Numbered from the stretch's first letter, positions 1 through 9,862 are shown. The stretch: 39,260 nt of DNA from Steroidobacteraceae bacterium (GCA_029266835.1 JAQSWD010000022.1:1-39260); one strand, 5' to 3'. The notes: generated from the sequence alone by a model not told the origin. A program made the numbers and translations.

Positions 1-34
1 AAAACTCCAGACAGATCAAAGGGTTGAGGTTTCG

Positions 35-253
35 ATGCCGAGCGTTCGCGTACGTGAAAACGAATATTTCGATGCCGCCCTGCGCCGTTTCAAGCGCGCG
101 TGCGAAAAAGCGGGCGTGCTGACGGAGCTCCGGCGCCGCGAATTCTATGAGAAGCCGACGCAGGAGCGTAAGCGCAAGAAGGCTGCCGCCGTGAAGCGTC
201 ACCTCAAGCGCAACAGCCCGCGCGATTACTCCGCCCGCCCCCGCGCGAGCTGA
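35..253 (+). CDS. rpsU: 30S ribosomal protein S21
   Basis: This 72-residue, strongly basic protein is ribosomal protein S21, a component of the small-subunit platform needed for translation initiation on natural mRNAs. It begins [20 protein letters not shown] and has the family's Arg/Lys-rich C-terminal half ([14 protein letters not shown]-type stretch), and its length matches the family. A GAGG Shine-Dalgarno sequence lies about 6 nt before the ATG. It heads the classical macromolecular-synthesis cluster with dnaG and rpoD downstream. Here a yqeY-type gene follows after 9 nt, and an arginase gene on the other strand separates the pair from dnaG. Its promoter lies mostly outside the window. 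Confidence 0.97.
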   Translation: MPSVRVRENEYFDAALRRFKRACEKAGVLTELRRREFYEKPTQERKRKKAAAVKRHLKRNSPRDYSARPRAS

Positions 254-262
254 GTCATCACG

Positions 263-709
263 ATGACGCTCAAGGAGCGCATCACCGAAGACATGAAGAC
301 CGCGATGCGATCCGCCGAAAAGGATCGCCTCGCGGTCATTCGTCTTTTGCAGGCCGCCATCAAGCAACGCGAAGTCGACGAGCGCATCACGCTCGACGAT
401 GCGCAGGTCCTGGCGGTGCTGGAAAAAATGATCAAGCAGCGCAAGGAATCGATCGTGGCCTTCGAGAAAGGCGGCCGCGCGGACCTCGTCGCCAAGGAAA
501 ACGCGGAGATCGCCGTGCTGCAGCCCTATCTGCCGGCACAGCTCTCCGACGCCGAACTCGACGCGCTGATCGCCGAAGCCATCGCCTCCACCGGCGCCGC
601 GACCATCAAGGACATGGGCAAGGTGATGGGCGTAGTAAAGGCCAAGGCCGCCGGCAAGGCCGACATGGGCGCCGTCGGCGCCCGCATCAAAGCGAAGCTG
701 GGCGGCTGA
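263..709 (+). CDS. GatB/YqeY domain protein
   Basis: A 148-residue protein of the YqeY family, the stand-alone form of the helical tail domain of GatB, the tRNA-dependent amidotransferase subunit. It starts MTLKERITEDMKTAMRSAEK and shows the family features: an R-L-LQAAIKQREVD helix, an acidic 'LDDAQVLAVLEKMIKQRKES' segment, the 'YLPAQLSDAELDALI' motif near residue 90 and a glycine-rich end (MGKVMGVVKAKAAGKADM). The family is assumed to bind tRNA, but its precise role is not established. It follows rpsU by 9 nt and is probably co-transcribed; rpsU-yqeY-dnaG-rpoD is a common order in Proteobacteria. No strong Shine-Dalgarno is visible. Confidence 0.93.
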   Translation: MTLKERITEDMKTAMRSAEKDRLAVIRLLQAAIKQREVDERITLDDAQVLAVLEKMIKQRKESIVAFEKGGRADLVAKENAEIAVLQPYLPAQLSDAELDALIAEAIASTGAATIKDMGKVMGVVKAKAAGKADMGAVGARIKAKLGG

Positions 710-717
710 CAGCCCGC

Positions 718-912
718 ATGGGTGGCAGGGGAATCGCCACCGCCGGCGCGCTGATCCTCATCGCGCTCATCTGCATCTCCATATCGCGCAAGATCGAGAA
801 CGAGCGCCGTGAACTCGGGCGGTTTCCGAAACATCGACTGCCCCTGGTGATCGGCGGCGGGGTGGCCGCGCTGGTCCTGTGCGTGATCGTGGTGGCCGCG
901 ATCCTGCGATAG
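718..912 (+). CDS. small two-helix membrane protein
   Basis: A 64-residue protein with two predicted membrane segments: residues about 6-22 (TAGALILIALICISIS) and about 44-62 (VIGGGVAALVLCVIVVAAI), joined by a charged loop (RKIENERRELGRF). It starts 8 nt after the yqeY-type stop codon, so it is probably the last gene of the rpsU transcript. The next gene converges on it, with only 6 nt between stop codons. I do not recognise a family. The hydrophobic pattern and operon position support it as real, but no function can be assigned. Confidence 0.6.
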   Translation: MGGRGIATAGALILIALICISISRKIENERRELGRFPKHRLPLVIGGGVAALVLCVIVVAAILR

Positions 913-918
913 GCCGGT

Positions 919-1719
919 CTAACCAGTCGCCGCCTCACACAAGCGGGTGAGCACTCGACTGCCCTCTTCCGCGGCGCGCTCGTCAGCCGGTGCAAACTCG
1001 GTGATCGTGAGGCCAACCAGCGTTCCGCTGCTGGCGAGAGTACGCAGCAATGAAACGCCGGCTTCGATCGGCAGCTTCCCGTCGAGATAAGCGAGATGCG
1101 GAAACTCGGCCGGATCGAAAACATCGAGATCGAAGTGGACATGTACGGGCCCCGACACCGGCTGGCCGACTTCGAACCACGTCAGGCCGTGCTCGCGCTG
1201 GAATTCCCAGTCCCCCGGATCCCCGACGTGCGCCGAGAAATAGTGGAACTGCGAAGGCGGCAGCGGCGCGCCGAGCAGCCCGAGCATGCCCGCCGGCGCA
1301 AAGCCCATGATCGCGGAAACCGGCATGCCGTGGAAATTCCCGCTGGGTGAGGTGAGCGAAGTGTTGGCGTCGAGATGCGCGTCCACCCAGATGACGGTGA
1401 GGTCGGGGTACTGGCGGTGCAGGTAATCGATGACGGCGACATCGCAGCCGCAATCGCCACCCGCGGTCAACACGCGTTTTGGACGATGCGTGTCGAGCAT
1501 CGCGCGCGCGGCGCCGAACTGCTCGAGGATCGCTGTCCAGCGATTGATCCCGTCCCTGGCGTCACCCTCACCCGCATCCGAAACCTGCACGAGCGGTCCG
1601 TAGCGTCGGCAGACTTCCGCGGCCGCGCGGGCGCCGCGGCGCAGATGCTGCGATCGGCCGGATCCCTGCCATTGGGGATAAGACAACACCAGGTCGAAGC
1701 CCTTGGCTTTCTCGTGCAA
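919..1719 (-). CDS. arginase/agmatinase-family (ureohydrolase) protein
   Basis: A 266-residue member of the ureohydrolase superfamily, binuclear-manganese enzymes that hydrolyse guanidino compounds to urea or related products. The family motifs appear in order: AGGDCGCDVA near residue 87, WVDAHLDANTS near residue 111, the SGNFHGMPVSAI region, and HFDLDVFDPAEFP near residue 196. The first motif is normally GGDH, whose His binds a metal. Here it is Cys, while the DAHxD and DxDxxDP ligands are kept. The start is TTG, supported by AAGGAG about 7 nt upstream; no better start lies near. The gene converges on the rpsU group and is divergent from dnaG. The substrate (arginine, agmatine, formimidoglutamate or other) cannot be read from the sequence. 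Confidence 0.85.
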   Translation of the reverse strand: MHEKAKGFDLVLSYPQWQGSGRSQHLRRGARAAAEVCRRYGPLVQVSDAGEGDARDGINRWTAILEQFGAARAMLDTHRPKRVLTAGGDCGCDVAVIDYLHRQYPDLTVIWVDAHLDANTSLTSPSGNFHGMPVSAIMGFAPAGMLGLLGAPLPPSQFHYFSAHVGDPGDWEFQREHGLTWFEVGQPVSGPVHVHFDLDVFDPAEFPHLAYLDGKLPIEAGVSLLRTLASSGTLVGLTITEFAPADERAAEEGSRVLTRLCEAATG

Positions 1720-1913
1720 TGTTCACTCCTTTCAGGCAGCGCCCGCAGGGGGTGATGATCGCCGGCCAAACCCCGGCAGACAAACCGGCGGCCTGGCGCG
1801 GCTGTCATGCGGCCCTGCTCCATCAGCCCCCGGGGGCCCGGCGGCGTTAGAATCACGGCCCGCCAGCGCCGTCATCCGACACGCTCCCGGGCGCGAAAAA
1901 ACACATACGAGTC

Positions 1914-3803
1914 ATGGCCGGCCGCATCCCCCAGAGCTTCATCGATGAACTGACCGCGCGGGCGGACATCATCGAGCTCATCGGCAGCCGCGTCGAACTC
2001 AAGAAGGCGGGTCGCGAATACCGCGCCTGCTGTCCGTTCCACAACGAGAAGACGCCATCGTTCTGGGTGAGCCCGCAGAAGCAGTTCTATCACTGCTTCG
2101 GTTGCGGAGCGCATGGCACGGCGCTCGGCTTCCTCATGGAGTACGACAAGCTGTCGTTCCCGGAAGCCATCGAGGAACTCGCGGGGCGCCTCGGCCTCGA
2201 TGTGCCGCGCGAAGCCGGCAGCAGCCAGCCCGACAACACCGGCAGCACGCAGCCACTGTACGACACGAACCTGAAGGCGGCGAAATACTTCGCCAGCGTG
2301 TTGCCCGGCGATGCGCGGGCGAAGGAGTACGCCAGGAAGCGTGGTCTCACGCGCGAGACCATCGAGAAATTCATGATCGGCTTCGCGCCGAATTCCTGGA
2401 ACGAATTGCTGAAGCGCTTCGGTTCCACCGAAGCCGACAAGAAGCTGCTGTTCGACTGTGGCCTGGTCATCGAACGTGAGCGCACCGATTCGCGCACGCT
2501 GGATCGCTACTACGACCGCTTCCGCGACCGGCTCATGTTCCCGATCCGCGATTCGCGCGGGCGTGTACTGGCCTTCGGCGGACGCATCATCGACCAGGGT
2601 GAGCCCAAGTACCTGAATTCGCCCGAGACCCTGCTGTTCCACAAGGGGCGCGAGTTGTACGGGATGTACGAGGTGCGCCAGAGCCGCGTGGCTCTCAAGC
2701 GCCTCATGGTGGTCGAGGGGTACATGGACGTGGCACGTCTGCACCAGGCCGGCGTGAACTACGCGGTGGCAACGCTGGGCACGGCGACCACCCCGGAGCA
2801 CCTGCGGCGCATCTTCAAGCTGGTCAACGAAGTGGTGTTCTGTTTCGACGGCGACAAGGCCGGCCGCGCCGCGGCCTGGCGTGCGCTCAACAACGCGCTG
2901 CCCGAGGCGCGCGACGGACGGCAGATCCGGTTCCTGTTTCTGCCCGAGGGCCACGACCCGGATTCCCTGGTGGGCGAGGAAGGACGCGAGCGATTCGAGA
3001 AACGTCTGGACGGCGCGCTGCCGTTGTCCGAATACCTGGTGGCGGCGCTGGCCGAACAGGCCGACCTGGCGCATGCCGACGGTCGCGCCCAGTTCGCGGA
3101 GCTGGCGCGCCCGCTGGTTACGAAGGTGGCGCCGGGCGTGTATCGCGACCTGCTCATTGACCGCCTTTCAGAGTCGATCAAGCTGTCCTCGGCCAGATTG
3201 AACCAAATATGGTTCAACGAAGTGACCGACAACCGCGGCAATCACCTTTCGGGCGGCGACCCGGCCAGCGAGGCGGGTCTGCCTGCCAGCGGCCAGGGCG
3301 GCCGATCCGCGCCGCGGCCACGCGATGGCGGTGGCGGAAAGGGCCTGGTCACTCGGGCAGTCAAACTGCTGGTGCATTTCCCCACGATCGCGACGCGCAT
3401 CAGTGGCGCCCAACTCACCCAGCTCGAGCTGAATGACGACGCGGGCTCGCGTTTCCTTTTCGAACTGGTTGACCAGCTTCAGCAGGAACCGGCGGCCCAC
3501 ACGGGTCAATTGCTGGAACGCTGGCGCGACCGGCCGGAAGTGGCGCGCATGCGGGCCCTCGCGGCCGAGGAAATCCTGGGGCACGACGAAACCTCCGCGG
3601 CCCTGGAACTCACCGCGGCCCTCGAGAAACTGGCGCTCGAACCCACGTTGCGCAGGCTGGACGAACTCATCGCCAAGGGCGACCTCAGCGACGACGAGCG
3701 CGCCGAGCTCAAGGAGTTGAATGTCACCATTCACCGGGCACGGAGCAGAGGCACGCAGAACCCCTTGGGGAACGCCTCGGGCGAGGGCCAGCAGGGCCGA
3801 TAA
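1914..3803 (+). CDS. dnaG: DNA primase
   Basis: A 629-residue replicative primase, which makes the RNA primers for chromosome replication. Domains in order: an N-terminal CHC2 zinc-binding domain (CCPFHNEKTPSFWVS then FYHCFGCGAHG, residues about 39-65), the catalytic core with a TOPRIM fold (MVVEGYMDVARLHQAG near residue 266 and FCFDGDKAGRAAAWRA near 312, giving the acidic metal-binding Glu and DxD), and a C-terminal helicase-interaction domain of about 150 residues after a Gly/Pro-rich linker (about 445-475). It is slightly longer than E. coli DnaG (581), mainly through this linker. A TAGAAT hexamer at 1848-1853 could be a -10 element, but no good -35 stands in front of it. rpoD follows 210 nt downstream. 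Confidence 0.97.
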   Translation: MAGRIPQSFIDELTARADIIELIGSRVELKKAGREYRACCPFHNEKTPSFWVSPQKQFYHCFGCGAHGTALGFLMEYDKLSFPEAIEELAGRLGLDVPREAGSSQPDNTGSTQPLYDTNLKAAKYFASVLPGDARAKEYARKRGLTRETIEKFMIGFAPNSWNELLKRFGSTEADKKLLFDCGLVIERERTDSRTLDRYYDRFRDRLMFPIRDSRGRVLAFGGRIIDQGEPKYLNSPETLLFHKGRELYGMYEVRQSRVALKRLMVVEGYMDVARLHQAGVNYAVATLGTATTPEHLRRIFKLVNEVVFCFDGDKAGRAAAWRALNNALPEARDGRQIRFLFLPEGHDPDSLVGEEGRERFEKRLDGALPLSEYLVAALAEQADLAHADGRAQFAELARPLVTKVAPGVYRDLLIDRLSESIKLSSARLNQIWFNEVTDNRGNHLSGGDPASEAGLPASGQGGRSAPRPRDGGGGKGLVTRAVKLLVHFPTIATRISGAQLTQLELNDDAGSRFLFELVDQLQQEPAAHTGQLLERWRDRPEVARMRALAAEEILGHDETSAALELTAALEKLALEPTLRRLDELIAKGDLSDDERAELKELNVTIHRARSRGTQNPLGNASGEGQQGR

Positions 3804-3897
3804 ATATTTGTCGCTGCGGACCCTTTTGGCCCGAATCTTGCGTTGTTCCGAGGGTCCAACTCGTACGGAAGTCGTTGAGCGGTGGGCTATTTTCGCT

Positions 3898-3926
3898 TTG
3901 TCAAGCCAGCCTCTCTTGCGTAGAAT
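3898..3926 (+). promoter_or_regulatory. sigma-70 type promoter of rpoD
   Basis: TTGTCA (3898-3903) and TAGAAT (3921-3926) are separated by exactly 17 bp, an almost ideal housekeeping promoter. Transcription would start near 3933, about 80 nt before the rpoD ATG. In E. coli, rpoD also has its own promoters inside the rpsU-dnaG-rpoD operon, so independent expression of sigma-70 is expected here. The assignment rests on the sequence match alone. Confidence 0.75.
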
Positions 3927-4013
3927 GCGCCCCCTTTCGCGCAAGCCACCCTTGATCGCACCGTGGACAACCCCACGGTGGTGACCCCATTACGCCCTCG
4001 CGTACGGAACCTC

Positions 4014-6239
<2,226 letters not shown>

Positions 6240-6275
6240 TGAGGCGGGACCGGAAGCAACGGTCGATTGGAAATG

Positions 6276-6306
6276 AAAAAGGCCGCGGAAACGCGGCCTT
6301 TCTTTT
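6276..6306 (+). terminator. rho-independent terminator after rpoD
   Basis: A 7-bp GC-only stem GGCCGCG / CGCGGCC with a GAAA tetraloop, preceded by an A-run and followed by TTTCTTTT, lies 37 nt after the rpoD stop codon. It is the clearest intrinsic terminator in the window and marks the end of the dnaG-rpoD transcription unit. Confidence 0.9.
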
Positions 6307-6316
6307 GGGAGGTTCG

Positions 6317-6625
6317 ATGGTGACGCGACTCTTCATCCTGCTTGCCCTGTTCGCCTTGGTGGCGATGACGGCCACGCCGGTGCGGACTGACGACGCACCG
6401 CCGGAAGCGCGCCAGGACGTCCTCGAGAGCGTGCTCCGCGACAAGTACTTCTGCCTCGGCGACTGGCGCATCGGCTAGAAGCGCGACGAGGCGGCGGCAC
6501 ACTTCGCCAATCTCGAAGCCATCGACGCGGACAAGTTGTATCGCGGCGTGGCGCAGGCTCATTTCGCCGCCGACCTGCCCGTCGAGGTCCATTTCCCCCG
6601 GAACCGGCTGGCCAGCGCCCTAAGT
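6317..6625 (+). pseudogene. small secreted-protein gene interrupted by an in-frame amber codon
   Basis: An ATG at 6317 has a good GGGAGG site 6 nt upstream and opens a signal-peptide-like start (MVTRLFILLALFALVAMTAT). The frame ends at a TAG at 6476-6478 after 53 residues. Beyond that stop, the same frame goes on with protein-like sequence (KRDEAAAHFANLEAIDADKL, then YRGVAQAHFAADLPVEVHF) up to about 6590. It then loses protein character before the converging methyltransferase gene. This looks like a secreted protein of about 95-100 residues broken by a nonsense mutation. A genuine 53-residue product is the alternative. I do not recognise the family. Confidence 0.5.
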
Positions 6626-6677
6626 TGCCCCGACGCCGGAAGTCGACCACCACCCGGTGTCGGGACATCGGCCCTCG

Positions 6678-7460
6678 TTACGGACGCGCGCGCAACACCT
6701 CGCGACGCCGATCCGTCGCACGTTTGCGGCCCGGAATCAGCATCGGCACGCGGGCCTTGTAGTCGCGGTACTGGTCGCCGAAGTGCGCGATCAAATCGCG
6801 CTCCTCGAACTGGATGGCCACCAGGATGTAGCCGGTGGTCATCACGGCGAACAGCAGGTGGGACAAGGTCATCACCGGCGTCGACCAGAACACGAACAGC
6901 CAGCCCACGTACAGCGGGTGGCGCACCAGCTTGTACAACGCGGGCGTGCCGAATGGCAGATTCGTGTACGGGCGGCCCAGGAGCTGCAGCCATACCTGGC
7001 GCAGGCCGAACAGGTCGAAGTGGTTGATGAGGAAGGTCGCCGCCAGCACCAGCAGCCAGCCGAATGCGTAGGCGCCCCAGATGGCGCCGCGAGCCACGCC
7101 GTCCTGCACCTGCCACACCATTCCGCCCAGCGGCTGCCATGCGTAGAACAGCGCGATCAGCGCGAAACTTGATGCCAGCACGTAGGTACTGCGCTCGGCG
7201 CTCTCCGGAATCAGGCGCGTGAACCAGCTCTTGAACGCCGGCCGAGCCATGACGCTGTGCTGGAGCGCGAACAGCGCCAACAGGCCCAGGTCGATCAGCA
7301 GGCTCGGCAGGAACGCGCGGGTCGGCACGCCATCGAGAGTGCGCGGAACCACATCGGGAATCTGGATATTGCCGATGAAGCCGATGGCATACAGGAACGT
7401 GGCGAAGAAGACGGCATAGCTCAGCAGGCCGTACAGAAAGATGGTCGAGCGTTTGAACAT
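6678..7460 (-). CDS. membrane methyltransferase, MddA/NnrU-like
   Basis: A 260-residue integral membrane protein with about six hydrophobic segments and the C-terminal signature of the isoprenylcysteine-methyltransferase-like superfamily: YKLVRHPLYVGWLFVFWSTP near residue 176, then QFEERDLIAHFGDQYRDYKA near 223. These bind S-adenosylmethionine at the membrane face. Overall layout and length (LQHSVMARPAFKSW, SAERSTYVLASSFALIALFY, FLINHFDLFGLRQVW) resemble MddA, the methanethiol S-methyltransferase that makes dimethyl sulfide. The substrate here is not proven; NnrU-like proteins are the alternative. The upstream region (7487-7534) carries a three-repeat operator shared with the methyltransferase gene at 9863-10690, which suggests control by the SARP-like regulator at 10760. 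Confidence 0.78.
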   Translation of the reverse strand: MFKRSTIFLYGLLSYAVFFATFLYAIGFIGNIQIPDVVPRTLDGVPTRAFLPSLLIDLGLLALFALQHSVMARPAFKSWFTRLIPESAERSTYVLASSFALIALFYAWQPLGGMVWQVQDGVARGAIWGAYAFGWLLVLAATFLINHFDLFGLRQVWLQLLGRPYTNLPFGTPALYKLVRHPLYVGWLFVFWSTPVMTLSHLLFAVMTTGYILVAIQFEERDLIAHFGDQYRDYKARVPMLIPGRKRATDRRREVLRARP

Positions 7461-7486
7461 GGTGATCCCTCGGAAATGAGGGCGCC

Positions 7487-7534
7487 AAGTTAGGCCCGCG
7501 TCGTGGAAACGGGCGTGGGAATGGCCGTGGGAAA
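7487..7534 (-). promoter_or_regulatory. operator/promoter A: three 12-bp-pitch repeats plus -10 element
   Basis: On the plus strand CGTGGAAAC (7502), CGTGGGAAT (7514) and CGTGGGAAA (7526) recur at exactly 12-bp spacing. Read toward the methyltransferase gene (minus strand), the last repeat is followed after 9 nt by TAACTTG, a probable -10 element (7492-7486), with the ATG 26 nt beyond it. The same arrangement, with the same 9-nt spacing, occurs at 10720-10767. Direct repeats of one-turn pitch just upstream of the -10 are the known binding layout of SARP and other OmpR-type winged-helix activators. Confidence 0.72.
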
Positions 7535-7538
7535 TTCC

Positions 7539-8645
7539 TCAGTCAAGCACCTCGGCGAAGATTCGCAGCGCCTCGGCATATCCCTCGCGTTGCGCGCCGA
7601 ACCCGATGCGCATGTGCGCGGGCGCGTCGAAACAGTCGCCCGGCGCCACCAGCACTCCCGCGCGCGCCAGCGCTTCGCACAAAGGGCGCGCATCGCGGCC
7701 GTCCCGCAGGCGTGGAAAACAAGTGGTTCCGCCCGCGGGCGGCGGGAATTCGAGTACGTCGCGGTGAGCGGCCATGAACGAGGTCAACAGTGCGAGATTG
7801 CCGGTGGCCACCTGGCGCAGCTTCCCGAGGATGGCCGCCGCATGTTCCAGCGCCAGCGAACCAACGGCCTCCGTGAGCGGCGATCCGGAAATCGTGAAGT
7901 AGCTGCGGGCGTCGATGAGCGCTGCGCGCCGATCCCGGTCGCGATCGATCAGCCAGCCGATGCGCAGCCCCGGAAGCGACAGCGCCTTGGCGAAGTCGCC
8001 CAGCACGATGGTGTTATCCAGGCTGGTAGCTGTCGGCACCTCACCCGAGAAGTAAAGCGGGTGATAGACCTCGTCGACGATGAGCGGAATGCCCTTCACC
8101 GCCAGCGCGGCGGCCAGTTTGACCTGCTCCGCCGCGGGCATCACCGACCCCGTGGGGTTGTGCGGCGAGTTCACGAACACCGCGCGTGTTCCGGAATCGA
8201 CCGCCGACAACACCAGCTCCGCTGTCTGCGAGAATCCATTCGACGGGTCGAGCACGTACTGACGCACCTCCAGTCCCCAGGCGCGCGCCAGCACGGGCAC
8301 CGCCGGGTAGCAAGGCTGCGGCAACACGAGGCTCCCGCCCTCACCCGCGAAGTGACAGATCAGCGCCATCAACGCTTCGGATGCGCCCGTCATCACCAGC
8401 ACGTCGTCGGCGCTCACCCCATGCAATGCAGCGATGCGTTCGCGCAGGCGCGCCCCGCCCTGCGGCGGCGCATAGGAAAGCTTGAGCGCGTCGAGGTCGT
8501 GTCGGGCTGTGTCACCGCCGAGCGCAAGCACTTCGCCCAATGTCCATTGCGGGCCGGTGCTCGAGGCAAGGTTGTAGCGAATCGGCGGGTCGGCGAACTC
8601 GTGCGCGGCCAGCCAGTGATCCAGCAGGAACTGCGGCAGTTTCAT
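7539..8645 (-). CDS. class I/II-fold PLP-dependent aminotransferase
   Basis: A 368-residue pyridoxal-phosphate enzyme of the aspartate-aminotransferase fold. Visible features: the TGASEALMALICHFAGEGGS cofactor-phosphate region, FVNSPHNPTGSVMPAAEQ (the conserved NPTG), IVDEVYHPLYF (the Asp and Tyr that contact the cofactor), and the Schiff-base lysine in LGDFAKALSLPGLRIGW, followed by the substrate-carboxylate Arg region. The start is the ATG at 8645 (MKLPQFLLDHWLAAHEF), with GAGGGG about 11 nt upstream. The stop lies only a few bases from operator A of the next gene. The amino-acid substrate is not evident. Confidence 0.88.
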   Translation of the reverse strand: MKLPQFLLDHWLAAHEFADPPIRYNLASSTGPQWTLGEVLALGGDTARHDLDALKLSYAPPQGGARLRERIAALHGVSADDVLVMTGASEALMALICHFAGEGGSLVLPQPCYPAVPVLARAWGLEVRQYVLDPSNGFSQTAELVLSAVDSGTRAVFVNSPHNPTGSVMPAAEQVKLAAALAVKGIPLIVDEVYHPLYFSGEVPTATSLDNTIVLGDFAKALSLPGLRIGWLIDRDRDRRAALIDARSYFTISGSPLTEAVGSLALEHAAAILGKLRQVATGNLALLTSFMAAHRDVLEFPPPAGGTTCFPRLRDGRDARPLCEALARAGVLVAPGDCFDAPAHMRIGFGAQREGYAEALRIFAEVLD

Positions 8646-8721
8646 GGGGGTATGATCCCCTCGACTCCTCGCCGCGCACAATGCCGGCGCGACCCCTTCA
8701 ACGAACAGGCGTACCTTGACT

Positions 8722-8820
8722 ATGGACCTGCAACTCAAAGGAAAACCCGCGCTGGCCTCGGGCAGCACGGCCGGCATCGGTCACGCCGGTAGCGCCTTCC
8801 AGGAGGTCACATGCGCGTAG
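8722..8820 (+). pseudogene. N-terminal stub of a short-chain dehydrogenase/reductase
   Basis: A 32-codon frame begins MDLQLKGKPALASGSTAGIG, which is recognisably the first strand and NAD(P)-binding turn of an SDR enzyme (normally '..LKGK.ALVTGSTAGIG..'). After about 22 residues the homology stops. The frame runs through the Shine-Dalgarno of the next gene and ends at a TAG overlapping that gene's fourth codon. The rest of the ~250-residue enzyme is missing, so this is most simply a deletion remnant. Confidence 0.65.
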
Positions 8821-8969
8821 TACTTTTCATCCTGATCGGCGCCGTGATCGCCGGCCTCTGGGCACGCAGCGCATTTGCGGAGAAGAAGCGCCAGAGGGAA
8901 GAGCCTCCCGAGATCAACCAGCATCCCGAGCGCAAGGAGCAGATGCTCGACCCGACCGACGACGCGTGA
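8811..8969 (+). CDS. small membrane-anchored or exported protein
   Basis: A 52-residue protein starting at the ATG at 8811 behind a perfect AGGAGG site (gap of 5 nt). It has a hydrophobic N-terminal segment (residues about 3-20, VVLFILIGAVIAGLWARS) ending in a possible signal-peptidase site (AFA-E), then a charged tail rich in Glu, Lys and Pro (EKKRQREEPPEINQHPERKE). It is divergent from the aminotransferase and sits on the debris of an SDR gene. No family recognised. Confidence 0.6.
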   Translation: MRVVLFILIGAVIAGLWARSAFAEKKRQREEPPEINQHPERKEQMLDPTDDA

Positions 8970-9037
8970 GCCGGCCCGGCCGCGCAGGGCTCGATCGGAT
9001 TTCCAGAGTCAGATTTCAGTGCGCGATGCGCCAGGCT

Positions 9038-9214
9038 TCACGACACCGATTCATCACGCGGAGTGGGAGCAATGATCTGCTCACCCTGAACGCCGGTTTC
9101 TTCCTGCGTCACGTCCGCGGGCCGTGCCTGCCGTCGATCCAGCTTCTTCTGCTGGCGCGCCTTGCGGGCCGCTTCCTTCTGTTTCTTGATCTGTCCGTAG
9201 TTAGTCTTGGCCAT
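9038..9214 (-). CDS. small basic protein (MAKTNYGQIKKQKEAARKAR-type)
   Basis: A 58-residue protein with a very basic, helical N-terminal half (MAKTNYGQIKKQKEAARKAR then QQKKLDRRQ) and an acidic tail. The start at 9214 is set by AGGAGG a few bases upstream; an upstream in-frame extension lacks such a site. Short Lys/Arg/Gln-rich proteins of this kind are conserved hypotheticals in several proteobacteria, and nucleic-acid binding is a guess from composition. Its start lies inside the last codons of the 9201-9584 gene, so the two are probably translationally coupled. Confidence 0.7.
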   Translation of the reverse strand: MAKTNYGQIKKQKEAARKARQQKKLDRRQARPADVTQEETGVQGEQIIAPTPRDESVS

Positions 9215-9584
9215 GCGCCCCTCCTTCACCGAGCAGCGTGAGTTGATGACAGCGCCGGTCGCCCTCGCCACCGCGACCCGGCATCAGGATGTCGAGGCAG
9301 GAGTTGTCGCCATAAAGCCGGCCACCCGAGGTGCGCAGGTGCTGGAACGGGCCCAACATGCGCGCGGGTTCGCGCTCTCCCAAAGTGAGCCGCAATCGCA
9401 CCGGCCCCTCGCAATCGAGTTCACGGTGCAGCCGCCCACCGACCTGCCAGCAGCCATCCACGTAACGGGCGATGACGTAGTTGTCAGGCCCACGGAGCGT
9501 GCCATCGGCGCAGAAACGCACGCAGGCAGCGAGCATCAGCGTCGGTGAGTCACCGGGCGTCGCACGAAAATTCAGGCGCAGCAC
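9201..9584 (-). CDS. conserved hypothetical protein, ~127 residues
   Basis: A 127-residue frame with believable globular composition (CVRFCADGTLRGPDNYVIAR, then YVDGCWQVGGRLHRELDCEG, then LRLTLGEREPARMLGPFQHL). Its pattern of alternating beta-type strands with conserved Gly, Asp and Cys looks protein-coding rather than shadow, and no other frame here competes with it. The only start in place is GTG at 9584, without a clear Shine-Dalgarno. The last 14 nt overlap the start region of the small basic protein. The function is unknown. The 278-bp stretch upstream (9585-9862) holds no gene or element I can support. Confidence 0.55.
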   Translation of the reverse strand: MLRLNFRATPGDSPTLMLAACVRFCADGTLRGPDNYVIARYVDGCWQVGGRLHRELDCEGPVRLRLTLGEREPARMLGPFQHLRTSGGRLYGDNSCLDILMPGRGGEGDRRCHQLTLLGEGGAHGQD

Positions 9585-9862
9585 GTGGCCAGGCGGACTG
9601 ACGTCCGCGCCATGGTGAGATGCCGGGTGCGGCCGCTGACACAGTTCCTCGCCATCGATGAATCCTGGAGTAGGTGGACCGACTTGAATCTGGTCGGCCG
9701 GATCGCGTGCTTGGCAGTGGCGACACTGGCCGCAGTTGCGTCCGCGACGCGAGGACCAGGGAGGACAAGACGAAGTTCACAAGCCGAACGCCACGTTACT
9801 CCTATTCGCCCCTTTCCATGAAAGTTTCTGGTCCGGGGCGCCGGTGCGTCGATTTTGCCGTG

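Noticed and set aside
1872-3074. A 400-codon open frame on the minus strand opposite dnaG
   Set aside because: It is the high-GC shadow of dnaG, with composition dominated by Arg, Val, Gly and Leu and no domain; dnaG motifs on the plus strand are unmistakable.
7503-8792. A 429-codon plus-strand frame opposite the aminotransferase
   Set aside because: Composition is rich in Arg, Gln and His, with no motifs; the aminotransferase has all PLP-fold landmarks.
9550-9780. A 76-codon minus-strand frame upstream of the 127-residue gene
   Set aside because: No ribosome site, unconvincing Arg/Pro/Ser-rich composition, and it overlaps the start of a better candidate.
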